Part shown: positions 1 through 8,040 of the stretch, in pieces | Position numbering within the stretch: position 1 is the first letter of the stretch | Layout of the letters: each line of letters begins with the position of its first letter | Origin: Anaerolineales bacterium | GTDB lineage: Bacteria; Chloroflexota; Anaerolineae; Anaerolineales; Villigracilaceae | Assembly: GCA_030583905.1 (NCBI GenBank) | Contig: CP129481.1 | Coordinates: forward strand, 3,750,136 to 3,814,135 | Reading direction: 5' to 3' | Length of the DNA stretch: 64,000 nucleotides | Translations under genes and position numbers: made by a program | The notes under the pieces: generated by a model | The model's database searches: none | Seen by the model: the letters and a program-made list of their open reading frames with translations, nothing else | What the model was told of the DNA's origin: nothing

Positions 1-626
1 TGGAAACCGTGGGCGATGGACGGCTGGCATTGGAATCCGCGCGGAAGCTCAAACCCGACCTGATCGTGCTCGACATCATGCTCCCCGAAATGGACGGCTT
101 CGAGGTGGCGCGCATTTTACGCAAGGAAATGTCCACCGCCATTCTCATGCTGACCGCGCGCGACGATGAGATCGACCGCGTCGTCGGGTTGGAGGTCGGC
201 GCGGACGATTACCTGACCAAGCCTTTCTCCATGCGTGAGCTGATGGCGCGGGTCAAGGCGCAGCTCCGGCGCGCGCGCCTGTTGCGCGAAGAACTGGGAG
301 GCGGGACCATCCCTCCGCCATCGCATGAAAAACTGACCTTCGATAACCTCGTCATCGACCTGACGCGCCGCGAAGTCACACTGAACGACACACCCATCCC
401 GCTCAAACCAAAGGAATTCGACCTGCTGCTCTTCCTTGCCGAACACCGCCGGCAAATGCTCTCGCGCGAATTCATTCTCGAACGCGTGTGGGGCTGGGAT
501 TACATCGGCGACAGCCGCACGGTGGATGTCCACATCCGCTGGCTCAGGCAGAAGATCGAAGAAAGCCCGAGCGAACCAAAACGCATCGTCACTGTGCGGG
601 GCGGAGGATATCGGTTTGAAGGATAA
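1..626 (+). CDS. phoP: PhoP/PhoB-type response regulator, 5' end cut by the window
   Basis: OmpR-family transcription regulator. The receiver domain is entered already running: the reading frame is open from base 3, so the true start lies left of the window and the GTG at 9 is internal. The phospho-acceptor Asp is in LIVLDIMLP (codon 72-74) and the conserved Lys is in LTKPF. A winged-helix DNA-binding domain follows (LKPKEFDLLLFL ... RTVDVHIRWLRQKIE ... VRGGGYRF). The gene is followed 8 nt later by a PhoR-like kinase and faces a polyphosphate operon, then Pst genes, so the regulator is most likely the phosphate-starvation one. The PhoP assignment is from context; the family is certain. Confidence 0.9.
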   Translation, partial: ETVGDGRLALESARKLKPDLIVLDIMLPEMDGFEVARILRKEMSTAILMLTARDDEIDRVVGLEVGADDYLTKPFSMRELMARVKAQLRRARLLREELGGGTIPPPSHEKLTFDNLVIDLTRREVTLNDTPIPLKPKEFDLLLFLAEHRRQMLSREFILERVWGWDYIGDSRTVDVHIRWLRQKIEESPSEPKRIVTVRGGGYRFEG

Positions 627-634
627 ACATCGGC

Positions 635-1858
635 TTGAATAGTTTGCTGTGGGTGGTTGTCATTTTCCTTGCAGGTCTCGCAGCATGGTTTGCGTGGCGG
701 TATTTTGACCTGCGGCACAACATAAATCAGGCGACCAAATCCCTGCGCAGTTCCGAACAGCCTGTCCCAAATTCCAAGGAAATCGACGAGCTCGTCAGCG
801 TACTCGCATCCCGCGAAACCGCCTTCAAGACCGAACTGTCCAACCTGCAGACTGAAAAAGAACGCCTCGCCACCCTGCTCGCCCAACTCACCGACGGTGT
901 TCTGATCGCCGATGCGGACGGGCGCGTACAATTTGCCAACCCCGCCGCGAGCAAACTTTTCAATACCAGCAACCCCACCCGGCAAAGCGTGGCACAGGTC
1001 GTGCGTGACCACCAATTGATCGAAGCGTGGAGACGCTGTCAGCAAACGCGGCAAGTGCAGATCGAATCGGTAGAATTGCCTACGCGCAAACAATTTCTGC
1101 AACTGATCGTCATTCCCGATGAACACGAAGGCGGCAGTCTCTTACTCGTGCAGGACCTGACCCACGTCCGCAAACTCGAAACCGTACGGCGGGACTTCAT
1201 CTCCAACGTTTCGCATGAATTGCGGACTCCGCTTGCCTCGCTTAAAGCCCTGACCGAGACACTACAAAGCGGCGCTCTTTCGGACCCGGAAGCTGGTCCG
1301 CGTTTCCTGAGCCGTATCCACACCGAAGTGGATACGCTGACCCAGATGACGCAGGAACTGCTCGATCTTTCGCGCATCGAATCGGGACAGGTGCAATTGG
1401 TCTTTGCGCTAATCTCCCCGAAGAAACTATTGCACGCCGCCGCAGAACGAATGAAAGCCCAAGCTGAACGCGCAGGGCTCAGAATCTCCGTCATCTGCGC
1501 GGACGATATGCCGGACATCCGCGTGGATCAGGCGCGTTTGGAGCAGGTGCTGGTCAATCTCATTCACAATGCGGTCAAGTTCACAAAGCCGGAGGGAAAG
1601 ATTCGCCTCGAAGCAGAATCAACTGACGGCGGAGTGCGATGCGCAGTGCGGGATACGGGAATCGGAATCCCGGTGGAGAGTCTCTCGCGTATCTTTGAAC
1701 GCTTCTATCGAGTCGATTCGTCCCGCACCGGTTCAGGCACGGGATTGGGGCTGTCCATCTCGAAGCACATCGTGGAAGCGCACGGTGGAAAGATCTGGGC
1801 GGAGAGCGAAGAGGGGCGCGGCAGTTCGTTCTATTTTCTAATTCCCCATCAAATGTGA
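635..1858 (+). CDS. phoR: PhoR-type membrane sensor histidine kinase
   Basis: A 407-residue sensor kinase. One N-terminal membrane segment (about 3-24), a coiled linker, a PAS domain (about 78-180), HisKA with the phosphorylated His at 194 in SHELRTPL, then HATPase_c with N box (NLIHNAVKF, 308-316), G1 (DTGIGIP, 340-346) and G2 (GTGLGLS). There is no large extracellular sensor, as in PhoR proteins that sense through the Pst/PhoU complex. Start is TTG at 635, the only sensible start after an in-frame stop at 617; GAAGGA at 618-623 may be its ribosome site. The 3' end overlaps the convergent ppk gene by 21 bp. Confidence 0.9.
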   Translation: MNSLLWVVVIFLAGLAAWFAWRYFDLRHNINQATKSLRSSEQPVPNSKEIDELVSVLASRETAFKTELSNLQTEKERLATLLAQLTDGVLIADADGRVQFANPAASKLFNTSNPTRQSVAQVVRDHQLIEAWRRCQQTRQVQIESVELPTRKQFLQLIVIPDEHEGGSLLLVQDLTHVRKLETVRRDFISNVSHELRTPLASLKALTETLQSGALSDPEAGPRFLSRIHTEVDTLTQMTQELLDLSRIESGQVQLVFALISPKKLLHAAAERMKAQAERAGLRISVICADDMPDIRVDQARLEQVLVNLIHNAVKFTKPEGKIRLEAESTDGGVRCAVRDTGIGIPVESLSRIFERFYRVDSSRTGSGTGLGLSISKHIVEAHGGKIWAESEEGRGSSFYFLIPHQM

Positions 1859-3925
1859 TTGCACGTCGAACGGCGCCTCATTGGCGGCGGGCACGGCGCG
1901 GATGTAGGTTCCATCCGCGTTTAGGAAGCGCGCGCGGGTATTGTCCTTGAAATAGACATCCAGCACCTTGTCGCGCAGATAGCGGATATGCGCTTTGTTC
2001 TCGACGGGGAAAACCACTTCGACGCGGTGATTGAGATTGCGGGGCATGAGGTCGGCGCTTCCGAGATAAATCTCTTCATCACCGTTGTTTTGGAAATAAT
2101 ACAAACGGCTGTGTTCGAGATAACGCCCCACGACGCTGATGACACGGATATTTTCGCTGATGCCCTTGATGCCCGGGCGCAGGCAGCATATGCCGCGCAC
2201 AAGCAGGTCCACTTTTACGCCCGCCTGTGAAGCCTGATACAGAAGCTGAATCATGTCGGTATCCACGAGGGAATTCATCTTGAAGATAAGGCGGGCTTTG
2301 TGACCGGCGTTGGCATGTTCGATCTCACGTTTGATAAGCGCATCAATGTTCTCGCGCAGGTTGACAGGCGCAACAAAAAGCTTTTTGTATTTTTGCTTGG
2401 TTGAATAGCCGGTTAAATAATTGAACAGGTCGGTGGCGTCAGCGCCCATGTCTTCATCGCAGGTGAACATGCCGAAGTCTTCGTAGATGCGCGAGGTGAC
2501 GGCGTTGTAGTTTCCGGTGGCGAGATGCAGGTAACGGCGGATGCCCTCCCCTTCCTTGCGGACGACCATGGTGGTCTTGCAGTGCGTTTTCAAGCCGACC
2601 AGTCCATAGACGACGTGTACGCCCGCCTGCTCCAGCGCGCGCGCCCAGCCGATGTTGGATTCTTCATCGAAGCGGGCTTTCAGTTCCACCAGCACAGCGA
2701 CCTGCTTGCCGCGTTCCACGGCTTCGAGCAGGGCGTCCACCACGGGGGCATTGGAACCGACTCGATAGACGGTCTGTTTTATGGCGAGCACATCTGGGTC
2801 ACGCGCGGCGGCGTTGAGAAAGTCGAGCACCGGCGCGAAGGAATCATACGGATGATGGAGCAGAATGTTCCCGGCGCGGATGGCGTCGAAAATTTCGCCC
2901 GGCTTTTCGATAAAACGCAGCGGTTTCGGTATGCGCGGCTTGTAGAGCGGATATTTCAGATCGTGCCGTTCGACGCTGTTGTATAACTGCATCAGGTGGG
3001 CAAACCCAAGCGGATGATTCAGCATATACAGGTCGTTGTTGAAAATTTCAAGGTTATCGACCAGCAATTCACGGATGTCGTCGGGCATGGTGGGATGGAT
3101 CGCCACCTGCACCACCGAGCCGAACTTGCGTTTGCGGATGCTCTGTTGCATGGTCTCCAGCAGGTCGTCGGCTTCGAGTTCCTGGATCTCCACGTCCGCA
3201 TCGCGCACTACCCGGAAGGGATGCGCGGCGACCACTTCCAAGCCGGGGAAGAGTTCCTGCAAATTGGCGGCGACGACCTGCTCCAGCCAGACGAAGTAAT
3301 GATGATGCGGGATCGTGCCGTCCTTGCGGACGCCTCCCGACGAACGTTTGATGGGAATCAGGCGCGGCAGTGTCCCCGGCACTTTGAGACGCGCGAATTT
3401 CTCGTTCCCTTTTTTGTCGCGGATGACGATGGCAAGGTTGAGACTCAGGTTCGAGATGTGAGGAAATGGATGACCGGGATCAAGCGCGAGCGGAGTCAGA
3501 ACCGGATAGATGACGTCCTTGAAGTACGCATCGGCGCGTTCCCTCTGGGATTTGGTCAGCTTGTGATATTCGAGGATGTGAATCCCCGCCTTTTCCAATT
3601 TCGGCAGGAGTTTTCGCTGGAGGCATTGCTGGGCGTCGTGGAAGAGTTCCTGTGCAAGTTTGCGGATGGCGGCGAGTTCGTCGCGCGGGGTCATGCCGTC
3701 GGAGGACACATCGGTTACGCCGGCTTCGATCTGCTTGCGGATGCCCGAGACGCGCACCATGAAGAACTCGTCCATGTTCGAGCCGAAGATGGCGAGGAAT
3801 TTCAACCGCTCAAGCAACGGGTTGTTCTCATCGCGCGCTTCCTCCAGCACGCGGCGCTGGAATTCCAGCAGGCTGAGTTCGCGGTTGATGTAAAGCGCTG
3901 GGGATGATAGATCAGGCAGGGTCAT
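1838..3925 (-). CDS. ppk1: Polyphosphate kinase 1
   Basis: Makes polyphosphate from the gamma-phosphate of ATP, reversibly. The 695 residues match full-length PPK1: an N domain beginning YINRELSLLEFQ, a head domain, and two phospholipase-D-like C domains. The autophosphorylated His is at 448 in LKTHCK and the second active-site His at 605 in EHSRLYYF. It is the last gene of the leftward operon ppx-CHAD-sixA-ppk1; its ATG overlaps the sixA stop by 4 nt, which implies translational coupling. Its end overlaps the phoR end by 21 bp. Confidence 0.97.
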   Translation of the reverse strand: MTLPDLSSPALYINRELSLLEFQRRVLEEARDENNPLLERLKFLAIFGSNMDEFFMVRVSGIRKQIEAGVTDVSSDGMTPRDELAAIRKLAQELFHDAQQCLQRKLLPKLEKAGIHILEYHKLTKSQRERADAYFKDVIYPVLTPLALDPGHPFPHISNLSLNLAIVIRDKKGNEKFARLKVPGTLPRLIPIKRSSGGVRKDGTIPHHHYFVWLEQVVAANLQELFPGLEVVAAHPFRVVRDADVEIQELEADDLLETMQQSIRKRKFGSVVQVAIHPTMPDDIRELLVDNLEIFNNDLYMLNHPLGFAHLMQLYNSVERHDLKYPLYKPRIPKPLRFIEKPGEIFDAIRAGNILLHHPYDSFAPVLDFLNAAARDPDVLAIKQTVYRVGSNAPVVDALLEAVERGKQVAVLVELKARFDEESNIGWARALEQAGVHVVYGLVGLKTHCKTTMVVRKEGEGIRRYLHLATGNYNAVTSRIYEDFGMFTCDEDMGADATDLFNYLTGYSTKQKYKKLFVAPVNLRENIDALIKREIEHANAGHKARLIFKMNSLVDTDMIQLLYQASQAGVKVDLLVRGICCLRPGIKGISENIRVISVVGRYLEHSRLYYFQNNGDEEIYLGSADLMPRNLNHRVEVVFPVENKAHIRYLRDKVLDVYFKDNTRARFLNADGTYIRAVPAANEAPFDVQSHLMGN

Positions 3926-4422
3926 TTATTTGCGATCTCCACCAGCACGCCGGGAGTGAGCAGCCAATCCATTGCAGCGCGGCGGCTGTGATGCAGGTCG
4001 TCGGCAGAGAGACGGCAGACGCCGCCTTTTTTGAAGGTGATGTCCATCCCTGCGCCGTCGGCAACCAACATGCCAACCAGCGTGGATAGATACGGCTCAT
4101 GCCCGACAAGAGCAAGACTGTCCACGCTGTATTTTTCGTTGACCTCGGCGATGAGCAGATTCGGATCCGCCATCGGGACAAGATGGTCGCTGAACTCGAG
4201 CTTTTTCTTCATCTTGAACACATCCGCCAGAATCTCCGCCGTCTCCCGCGCGCGGGCATAGGGGCTGGAGAGAATCAGGTCAAACTCCGTGCCGAGGGTG
4301 CGCAACCCCTTGGCGATCTGACGCATCTTCTTCGCGCCCTTTTCGGTCAACGTGCGCTGGCTGTCATCGCCCGACGGGGCTTCTTCTTCAGCAATCGCAT
4401 GGCGGATAAGATACAGTTCCAT
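3922..4422 (-). CDS. sixA: SixA-type histidine phosphatase
   Basis: A 166-residue member of the branched histidine phosphatase superfamily. The catalytic RH motif is in LYLIRHAIAEE at the N-terminus; ILSSPYARARETAEIL and the second catalytic His in LVGHEPYL follow. E. coli SixA removes phosphate from phosphohistidine; the substrate here is unknown. The start is placed at ATG 4422, because GGGAGAA lies just upstream of it and would fall inside the gene if the upstream ATG (4437) were used. It sits between the CHAD gene and ppk1 with almost no spacing, so a role in polyphosphate metabolism or on phospho-His of PPK is a reasonable inference. Confidence 0.88.
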   Translation of the reverse strand: MELYLIRHAIAEEEAPSGDDSQRTLTEKGAKKMRQIAKGLRTLGTEFDLILSSPYARARETAEILADVFKMKKKLEFSDHLVPMADPNLLIAEVNEKYSVDSLALVGHEPYLSTLVGMLVADGAGMDITFKKGGVCRLSADDLHHSRRAAMDWLLTPGVLVEIANK

Positions 4423-4424
4423 TT

Positions 4425-5318
4425 TCACTTCTCCCATGGGAAAGGTTCTTCCGGTGCGGGACGCCAGAAGATCAATACTTCGCCTTTGTCTTCAAGATAT
4501 GCCAATAGGACATTCCTGAAGCGCGAGGCGTAATGTTCATGAATGGAAAGCGCCTTCGCCCTATCCGACTCCCACAGCGAGCGCGGACTCTCCGGATCCG
4601 GTTTTTGCAGAACATCCCGTAATTCCGCCAATCCTTCCAGCGCGACCTCCATATCCTGAATATCGCCCATCATGGACTGGTACGCGTGCATCTGTTTGAA
4701 ATTATCGTGCGGGAAATCTTCCAGCATGGGATGAATGATCTCGATCGTGTAGCGGAATCTCTTGAAGGCGATGCGCAGTTTGTGGATGGTGGCAACCCGC
4801 TCCGCATCCACGGCGTGATACAAACGGATGACCCGCGCATACGCCTCGTCCGCGGCTGTGAGTAGCTGCTCCATCAATCCTTCTTCCGGCTGTTCGGCGA
4901 TCATGGCACGCATCTTCTCCACCCGCTCGGACAGATCCCCCGCCTTGTGTGAAGTCACTGCCTTGCGGGTGGTTCGCAGAAATTTCCGTTCCTTCTTCTC
5001 CAAATACTGACGGAACACCTCAAGATCAGGAACTTCGTGGATGTACTCGGAAATATCCACCAGCAGGACTTGCGTGTCGCGCAGATCGTCAAGTTCGTCG
5101 AGTTGGTTCTTCAACGCGCGGCGGATCTTTTGAATCCGCGCGGGGGGCAGGACCGATCTCAGGAGGTCGAAGAATGCCAATAAACGCCGGGCAGCCACCC
5201 GCACATCATGAACCGCCTCCTCCGAAAATTCGGCGCGGCAGAGTTTCAATTCCGAGCGGTACTTCTTCCAGCGGACATCCAACGAGTCCAGCAATACGGC
5301 TTTGGCATCCATTATCAA
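4425..5318 (-). CDS. CHAD domain protein (polyphosphate-binding)
   Basis: A 297-residue all-helical CHAD protein with the usual conserved His and basic residues: EAVHDVRVAARRLLAFF near the N-terminus and TIHKLRIAFKRFRYTIE in the second half, each a face of the positively charged pore. CHAD domains bind polyphosphate, and many occur beside ppk and ppx. The start overlaps the ppx stop by 4 nt (an ATG two codons inside is also possible). It occupies the second position of the polyphosphate operon. No catalytic activity is expected; it may be a polyphosphate-granule protein. Confidence 0.92.
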   Translation of the reverse strand: MIMDAKAVLLDSLDVRWKKYRSELKLCRAEFSEEAVHDVRVAARRLLAFFDLLRSVLPPARIQKIRRALKNQLDELDDLRDTQVLLVDISEYIHEVPDLEVFRQYLEKKERKFLRTTRKAVTSHKAGDLSERVEKMRAMIAEQPEEGLMEQLLTAADEAYARVIRLYHAVDAERVATIHKLRIAFKRFRYTIEIIHPMLEDFPHDNFKQMHAYQSMMGDIQDMEVALEGLAELRDVLQKPDPESPRSLWESDRAKALSIHEHYASRFRNVLLAYLEDKGEVLIFWRPAPEEPFPWEK

Positions 5319-6823
5319 GTCTCGATCTCAAGTTTCATTCCAAATACGTCCTGGAACAATGAGCGCCGTTTGGCAAGCGTCCAGTTCTCCAAGCTCAAGC
5401 CGTTTTCGCCTTCCAGCTTGAGAAACCATTTTTTCTTGGACTGCCTCATGGTGACATTTTTTACGCGGCGCGTGTGGCTGACATCCATCGCATCGGCAAG
5501 GCGCAACAGGGTTGCCAGTTTGATGACCATCAGGCGGTCTCTGGAACCGAGCATGCGGAAATTTTCATCCTGCGCATTCGGCATGGATTTGCGATGGTAG
5601 CGCATCACATTCGCGACGATGGCTTGTCCGCGCTCCGTCAAACCGATCAACGGGTTGGCTTGCATGATGTAATAAGCGTGCTTGTCGTGATCGAGCGTGC
5701 CGATGAAATGACCGATGTCATGCAGGAGCGCGGCGACCTCCAAAAGGAGTTTATCCTCCGCGTCCAGTCCATGCAGGTCCTGCATCTGCTCGAACAGACT
5801 GCCGGCAAGATACGCCACCAACTCCCCGTGCTCGGCATCGAATTGATACTTCTCGCCCAGCCGCATCGCCGATGTCCATACCTGCTCGCGCGGTGAAGGC
5901 TGCGGCGCTTTGCTCAGGCTGTGCGCCAAGTCCAGCAGGATGCCGTCCTTCAACCCCACGTTCGGGATCCTGACTTCCTTCACCTGCGCTTCCTGCGCGA
6001 TGATCTTCAACACGATGGACGCCGGCAGGATAACATCCGCACGGTCGGGTTTCAACTTGAAACTGCGCATCCTCTGCCTGACCGTCATCCTGCTCAGTTC
6101 TTCGATCAACTGACCCAACTCTGAGAGCGTGATCACCTGTTCGCTCTCGCGCTTGAACAGTTTCCTGCGAAGCACGCCCATTTCTTCGATGTTTCCGCCT
6201 GTCCCGGCGCATAAGTCAATTTTTTCCTTCCCGATCTCGCGTTGGATGCGGCGGCGGGTCGCGGCGGCATATTCGCGCACCAACTCATCAAAGGGAACAT
6301 TGGACGGCTTCTTACCCAACTTTTGCAGGAGACGCACCGTCCCCATGTTGTAACTTTCAGTGGAAAGGATATTATTTCCCTTCGAGAGCGTGACCTCGAC
6401 ACTGCCTCCGCCGATGTCGATCAGCATGGCGTATTTCCCCTTGAGATTGATCGCATTCGCCACGGCGAGATGGATCAGGCGCGCCTCCTCCTCCCCGCTG
6501 ATGATCTCGATCTCGATGCCGGTCGTCTGCGCGATACGGTCACATAGGATGTCGTTGTTTTCCGCTTCGCGCATGGCGCTGGTCGCCACCGCGCGGATGC
6601 GTTCCACGCCGTAATCGTCTGCTACTTTGCGGAAGCGGATGAAGGCATCCAGCATTTGCTGGGCGGTCTGCTCGCCGATCAGTCCCTGTGAAAAAGCGTC
6701 CTGCCCCAAACGGACGGGCAGGCGCAGATTCTCGAGCGTCTCCAGTTTGTCGTCGTAGCCCAGCCTGCCGACCACCAGACGCATCGCGTTCGAGCCAACG
6801 TCAATTGCAGCGATTGTTTGCAT
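5315..6823 (-). CDS. ppx: Exopolyphosphatase / GppA-family phosphatase with HD domain
   Basis: Hydrolyses terminal phosphate from polyphosphate and perhaps pppGpp. The 502 residues comprise an actin-like Ppx/GppA domain (about 1-305; AAIDVGSNAMRLVV phosphate loop, ATSAMREAEN, MLIDIGGGSVEV) and a C-terminal HD-type helical domain (about 320-480; ALLHDIGHF, VMRYHRKS). It is the first gene of the leftward polyphosphate operon. A perfect TATAAT lies 11 nt before the ATG, so the 5' leader is very short or absent. Two half-sites of a Pho box sit farther upstream. Ppx and PPK in one operon suggest turnover of the polymer rather than one-way storage. Confidence 0.95.
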   Translation of the reverse strand: MQTIAAIDVGSNAMRLVVGRLGYDDKLETLENLRLPVRLGQDAFSQGLIGEQTAQQMLDAFIRFRKVADDYGVERIRAVATSAMREAENNDILCDRIAQTTGIEIEIISGEEEARLIHLAVANAINLKGKYAMLIDIGGGSVEVTLSKGNNILSTESYNMGTVRLLQKLGKKPSNVPFDELVREYAAATRRRIQREIGKEKIDLCAGTGGNIEEMGVLRRKLFKRESEQVITLSELGQLIEELSRMTVRQRMRSFKLKPDRADVILPASIVLKIIAQEAQVKEVRIPNVGLKDGILLDLAHSLSKAPQPSPREQVWTSAMRLGEKYQFDAEHGELVAYLAGSLFEQMQDLHGLDAEDKLLLEVAALLHDIGHFIGTLDHDKHAYYIMQANPLIGLTERGQAIVANVMRYHRKSMPNAQDENFRMLGSRDRLMVIKLATLLRLADAMDVSHTRRVKNVTMRQSKKKWFLKLEGENGLSLENWTLAKRRSLFQDVFGMKLEIET

Positions 6824-6834
6824 GGATTTCCCAA

Positions 6835-6890
6835 ATTATACAGTGCCTTTGCCGCCCTGTCCCGCCGGGAGGTGTTAACAATGGGTAAAG
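6835..6890 (-). promoter_or_regulatory. Promoter of the polyphosphate operon with a two-unit Pho box
   Basis: Read on the minus strand: CTTTACCC (6890-6883), a 3-nt gap, GTTAACAC (6879-6872), then a perfect -10 TATAAT (6840-6835), then ATG of ppx at 6823. The two 8-mers have the 11-bp period of Pho boxes also seen upstream of pstS and of the 35-codon ORF. No good -35 is visible at the normal distance, which is usual for PhoP-activated promoters. The gap from box to -10 (about 31 bp) is longer than ideal, so Pho control here is less certain than the -10. Confidence 0.55.
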
Positions 6891-6940
6891 GAATCCACAT
6901 CCAGACGCCCATCCCGAAAGCAGTTGTACCTTGCGAAATT

Positions 6941-6995
6941 GTTTACCGGATGTTAACTGGTTCTTAAGTCCAAAACAAAAAAATGGTTGTATCAT
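6941..6995 (+). promoter_or_regulatory. Pho box (three 11-bp-spaced repeats) and -10 for the 35-codon ORF
   Basis: Three 8-mers at exact 11-bp spacing: GTTTACCG (6941-6948), GTTAACTG (6952-6959), CTTAAGTC (6963-6970). This matches the cyanobacterial SphR box (8-bp repeats, 3-bp spacers) and the TTAACA-type repeat of Bacillus PhoP. A -10-like TATCAT (6990-6995) follows, 6 nt before the ATG of a 35-codon ORF. The box could also serve the divergent ppx promoter, which lies about 100 bp to the left. Confidence 0.65.
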
Positions 6996-7001
6996 GGCAG
7001 C

Positions 7002-7109
7002 ATGATAACGATCATCACTGCGATCCTGTTTGCATCATTGCTGACCGTCTTTTCCATCGACGCATCCCGCAAACGCCGCGAGTTCCTGCAAAAGCAAAAC
7101 CGCATGTGA
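7002..7109 (+). CDS. Putative 35-residue single-pass membrane peptide
   Basis: An open frame beginning ATG ATA ACG ATC and ending CGC ATG TGA. The product has a hydrophobic stretch (ITIITAILFASLLTVFSI, residues 2-19) followed by a strongly basic tail (RKRREF ... KQNR), the layout of a small inner-membrane peptide with its tail in the cytoplasm. Support comes from a Pho box and a -10 hexamer 6 nt ahead of the ATG, the same arrangement as several certain genes here. No family recognised. It could be a PhoR or Pst modulator by analogy with other small membrane proteins, but that is a guess. Confidence 0.5.
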   Translation: MITIITAILFASLLTVFSIDASRKRREFLQKQNRM

Positions 7110-7146
7110 TTTTCATATCTTCTCCTCCTTTTGTCCTCCTTTTGAC

Positions 7147-7171
7147 CCACCCGCCTTTATTCGGCGGGTGG
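7147..7171. other. Perfect 9-bp hairpin downstream of the 35-codon ORF
   Basis: CCACCCGCC (7147-7155), a 7-nt loop, GGCGGGTGG (7163-7171). It could protect or end the small-ORF transcript, but no T tract follows on either strand, so it is not a classical intrinsic terminator. The rest of the 6824-7294 gap holds the divergent promoters, the small ORF and a weak TTAACA ... TTAATA pair (7177 and 7210, 33 bp apart) before the PHP gene. Confidence 0.5.
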
Positions 7172-7294
7172 AATCGTTAACAAAACCAATACGATTATTT
7201 CAAGTGTTTTTAATAACTCTGCGCTACACTATGGAGCAACAAATCAGACTTTTTTGCGTATATTTTCTCCAAAGCATACAGAAAGGAGAATCAA

Positions 7295-7987
7295 ATGGGA
7301 CTTGCAGACTTACACCTGCACACAACGTATAGTTATGACGGCACAGCCACCGTCCCTGCGGTTTTGCGGCGGGCGAAGGAACTCGGCTTGGATGTGATCG
7401 CCATCACCGATCACGACGAGATCAACGGGGCGCTGGAGGCGGTACAACTCGCATCTCGCTACGGGTTGGAGGTCATTCCCGGAATCGAGATCACCACCGC
7501 TGACGGCGATCTGCTGGCGCTTTTCATGACGGAAAAAGTACCGGCGGGGTTGCCCGTCACGGAGACCATTTTACAGGTGCGTGAACTTGGAGGCGTGTGT
7601 ATCGCCCCGCACCCGATGACAGGCGGAATGGGCATGAAGAGTCTGAGCGCAATTTCCATTTTGAAGGCGCTGCGCCATCCGCAGGCGGCGGAAACATTGC
7701 TTGCCATAGAAACGTATAACGGCACCACCATCGACCGTATGAGCAACCACTACGCCCGCATCTTTGCCAGCCGCTTGAACATCGCCCAGACGGGCAGCAG
7801 CGACGCACACGTACTTGACACCATCGGCTTCGGCGCGACGGAATTCGAAGGCAGGAGCGCGCAAGACCTGCTGAAAGCGCTGCGGGAGCGTTCCACAAAG
7901 GTCAGGAAACAAAAAGAATGGAGTGCGCTGCACATCCTGAGCAATTGGGGATGGCGGCGTTTACAGCGCGCTTTTTCAAAAGCATGA
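7295..7987 (+). CDS. PHP-domain metal-dependent phosphoesterase
   Basis: A 230-residue PHP protein. Metal ligands of the fold are visible: ADLHLHTTYSYDG at the N-terminus, AITDHDEING, the Glu in VIPGIEITTADGD, CIAPHPM, and GSSDAHV near the C-terminus. Such stand-alone PHP proteins include trinucleotide and 3',5'-bisphosphate phosphoesterases (YciV/RNase AM type); the substrate here cannot be told. A good Shine-Dalgarno (GAAAGGAG) precedes the ATG by 6 nt. It is followed by surE, another phosphomonoesterase, on the same strand 53 nt later. Confidence 0.88.
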   Translation: MGLADLHLHTTYSYDGTATVPAVLRRAKELGLDVIAITDHDEINGALEAVQLASRYGLEVIPGIEITTADGDLLALFMTEKVPAGLPVTETILQVRELGGVCIAPHPMTGGMGMKSLSAISILKALRHPQAAETLLAIETYNGTTIDRMSNHYARIFASRLNIAQTGSSDAHVLDTIGFGATEFEGRSAQDLLKALRERSTKVRKQKEWSALHILSNWGWRRLQRAFSKA

Positions 7988-8040
7988 CAACCTGATTTTT
8001 CCGTTTAGAATTGGGGAAATCGACACAGGAGACAACACAA

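Noticed and set aside
9..17. GTG at 9 as the start of the response regulator
   Set aside because: The frame is open to the window edge and the receiver domain is already missing its first strand and acidic pair; the gene starts upstream.
2996..3907. 303-codon frame on the plus strand within ppk1
   Set aside because: It is the antisense shadow of a certain, full-length PPK1; its product has no domain and no ribosome site.
7147..7171. Hairpin as intrinsic terminator
   Set aside because: Strong stem but no T tract on either side; listed only as a hairpin.
7176..7216. Pho box before the PHP gene
   Set aside because: Only TTAACA (7177) and TTAATA (7210) fit, 33 bp apart; the two middle units do not match, so evidence is too weak.
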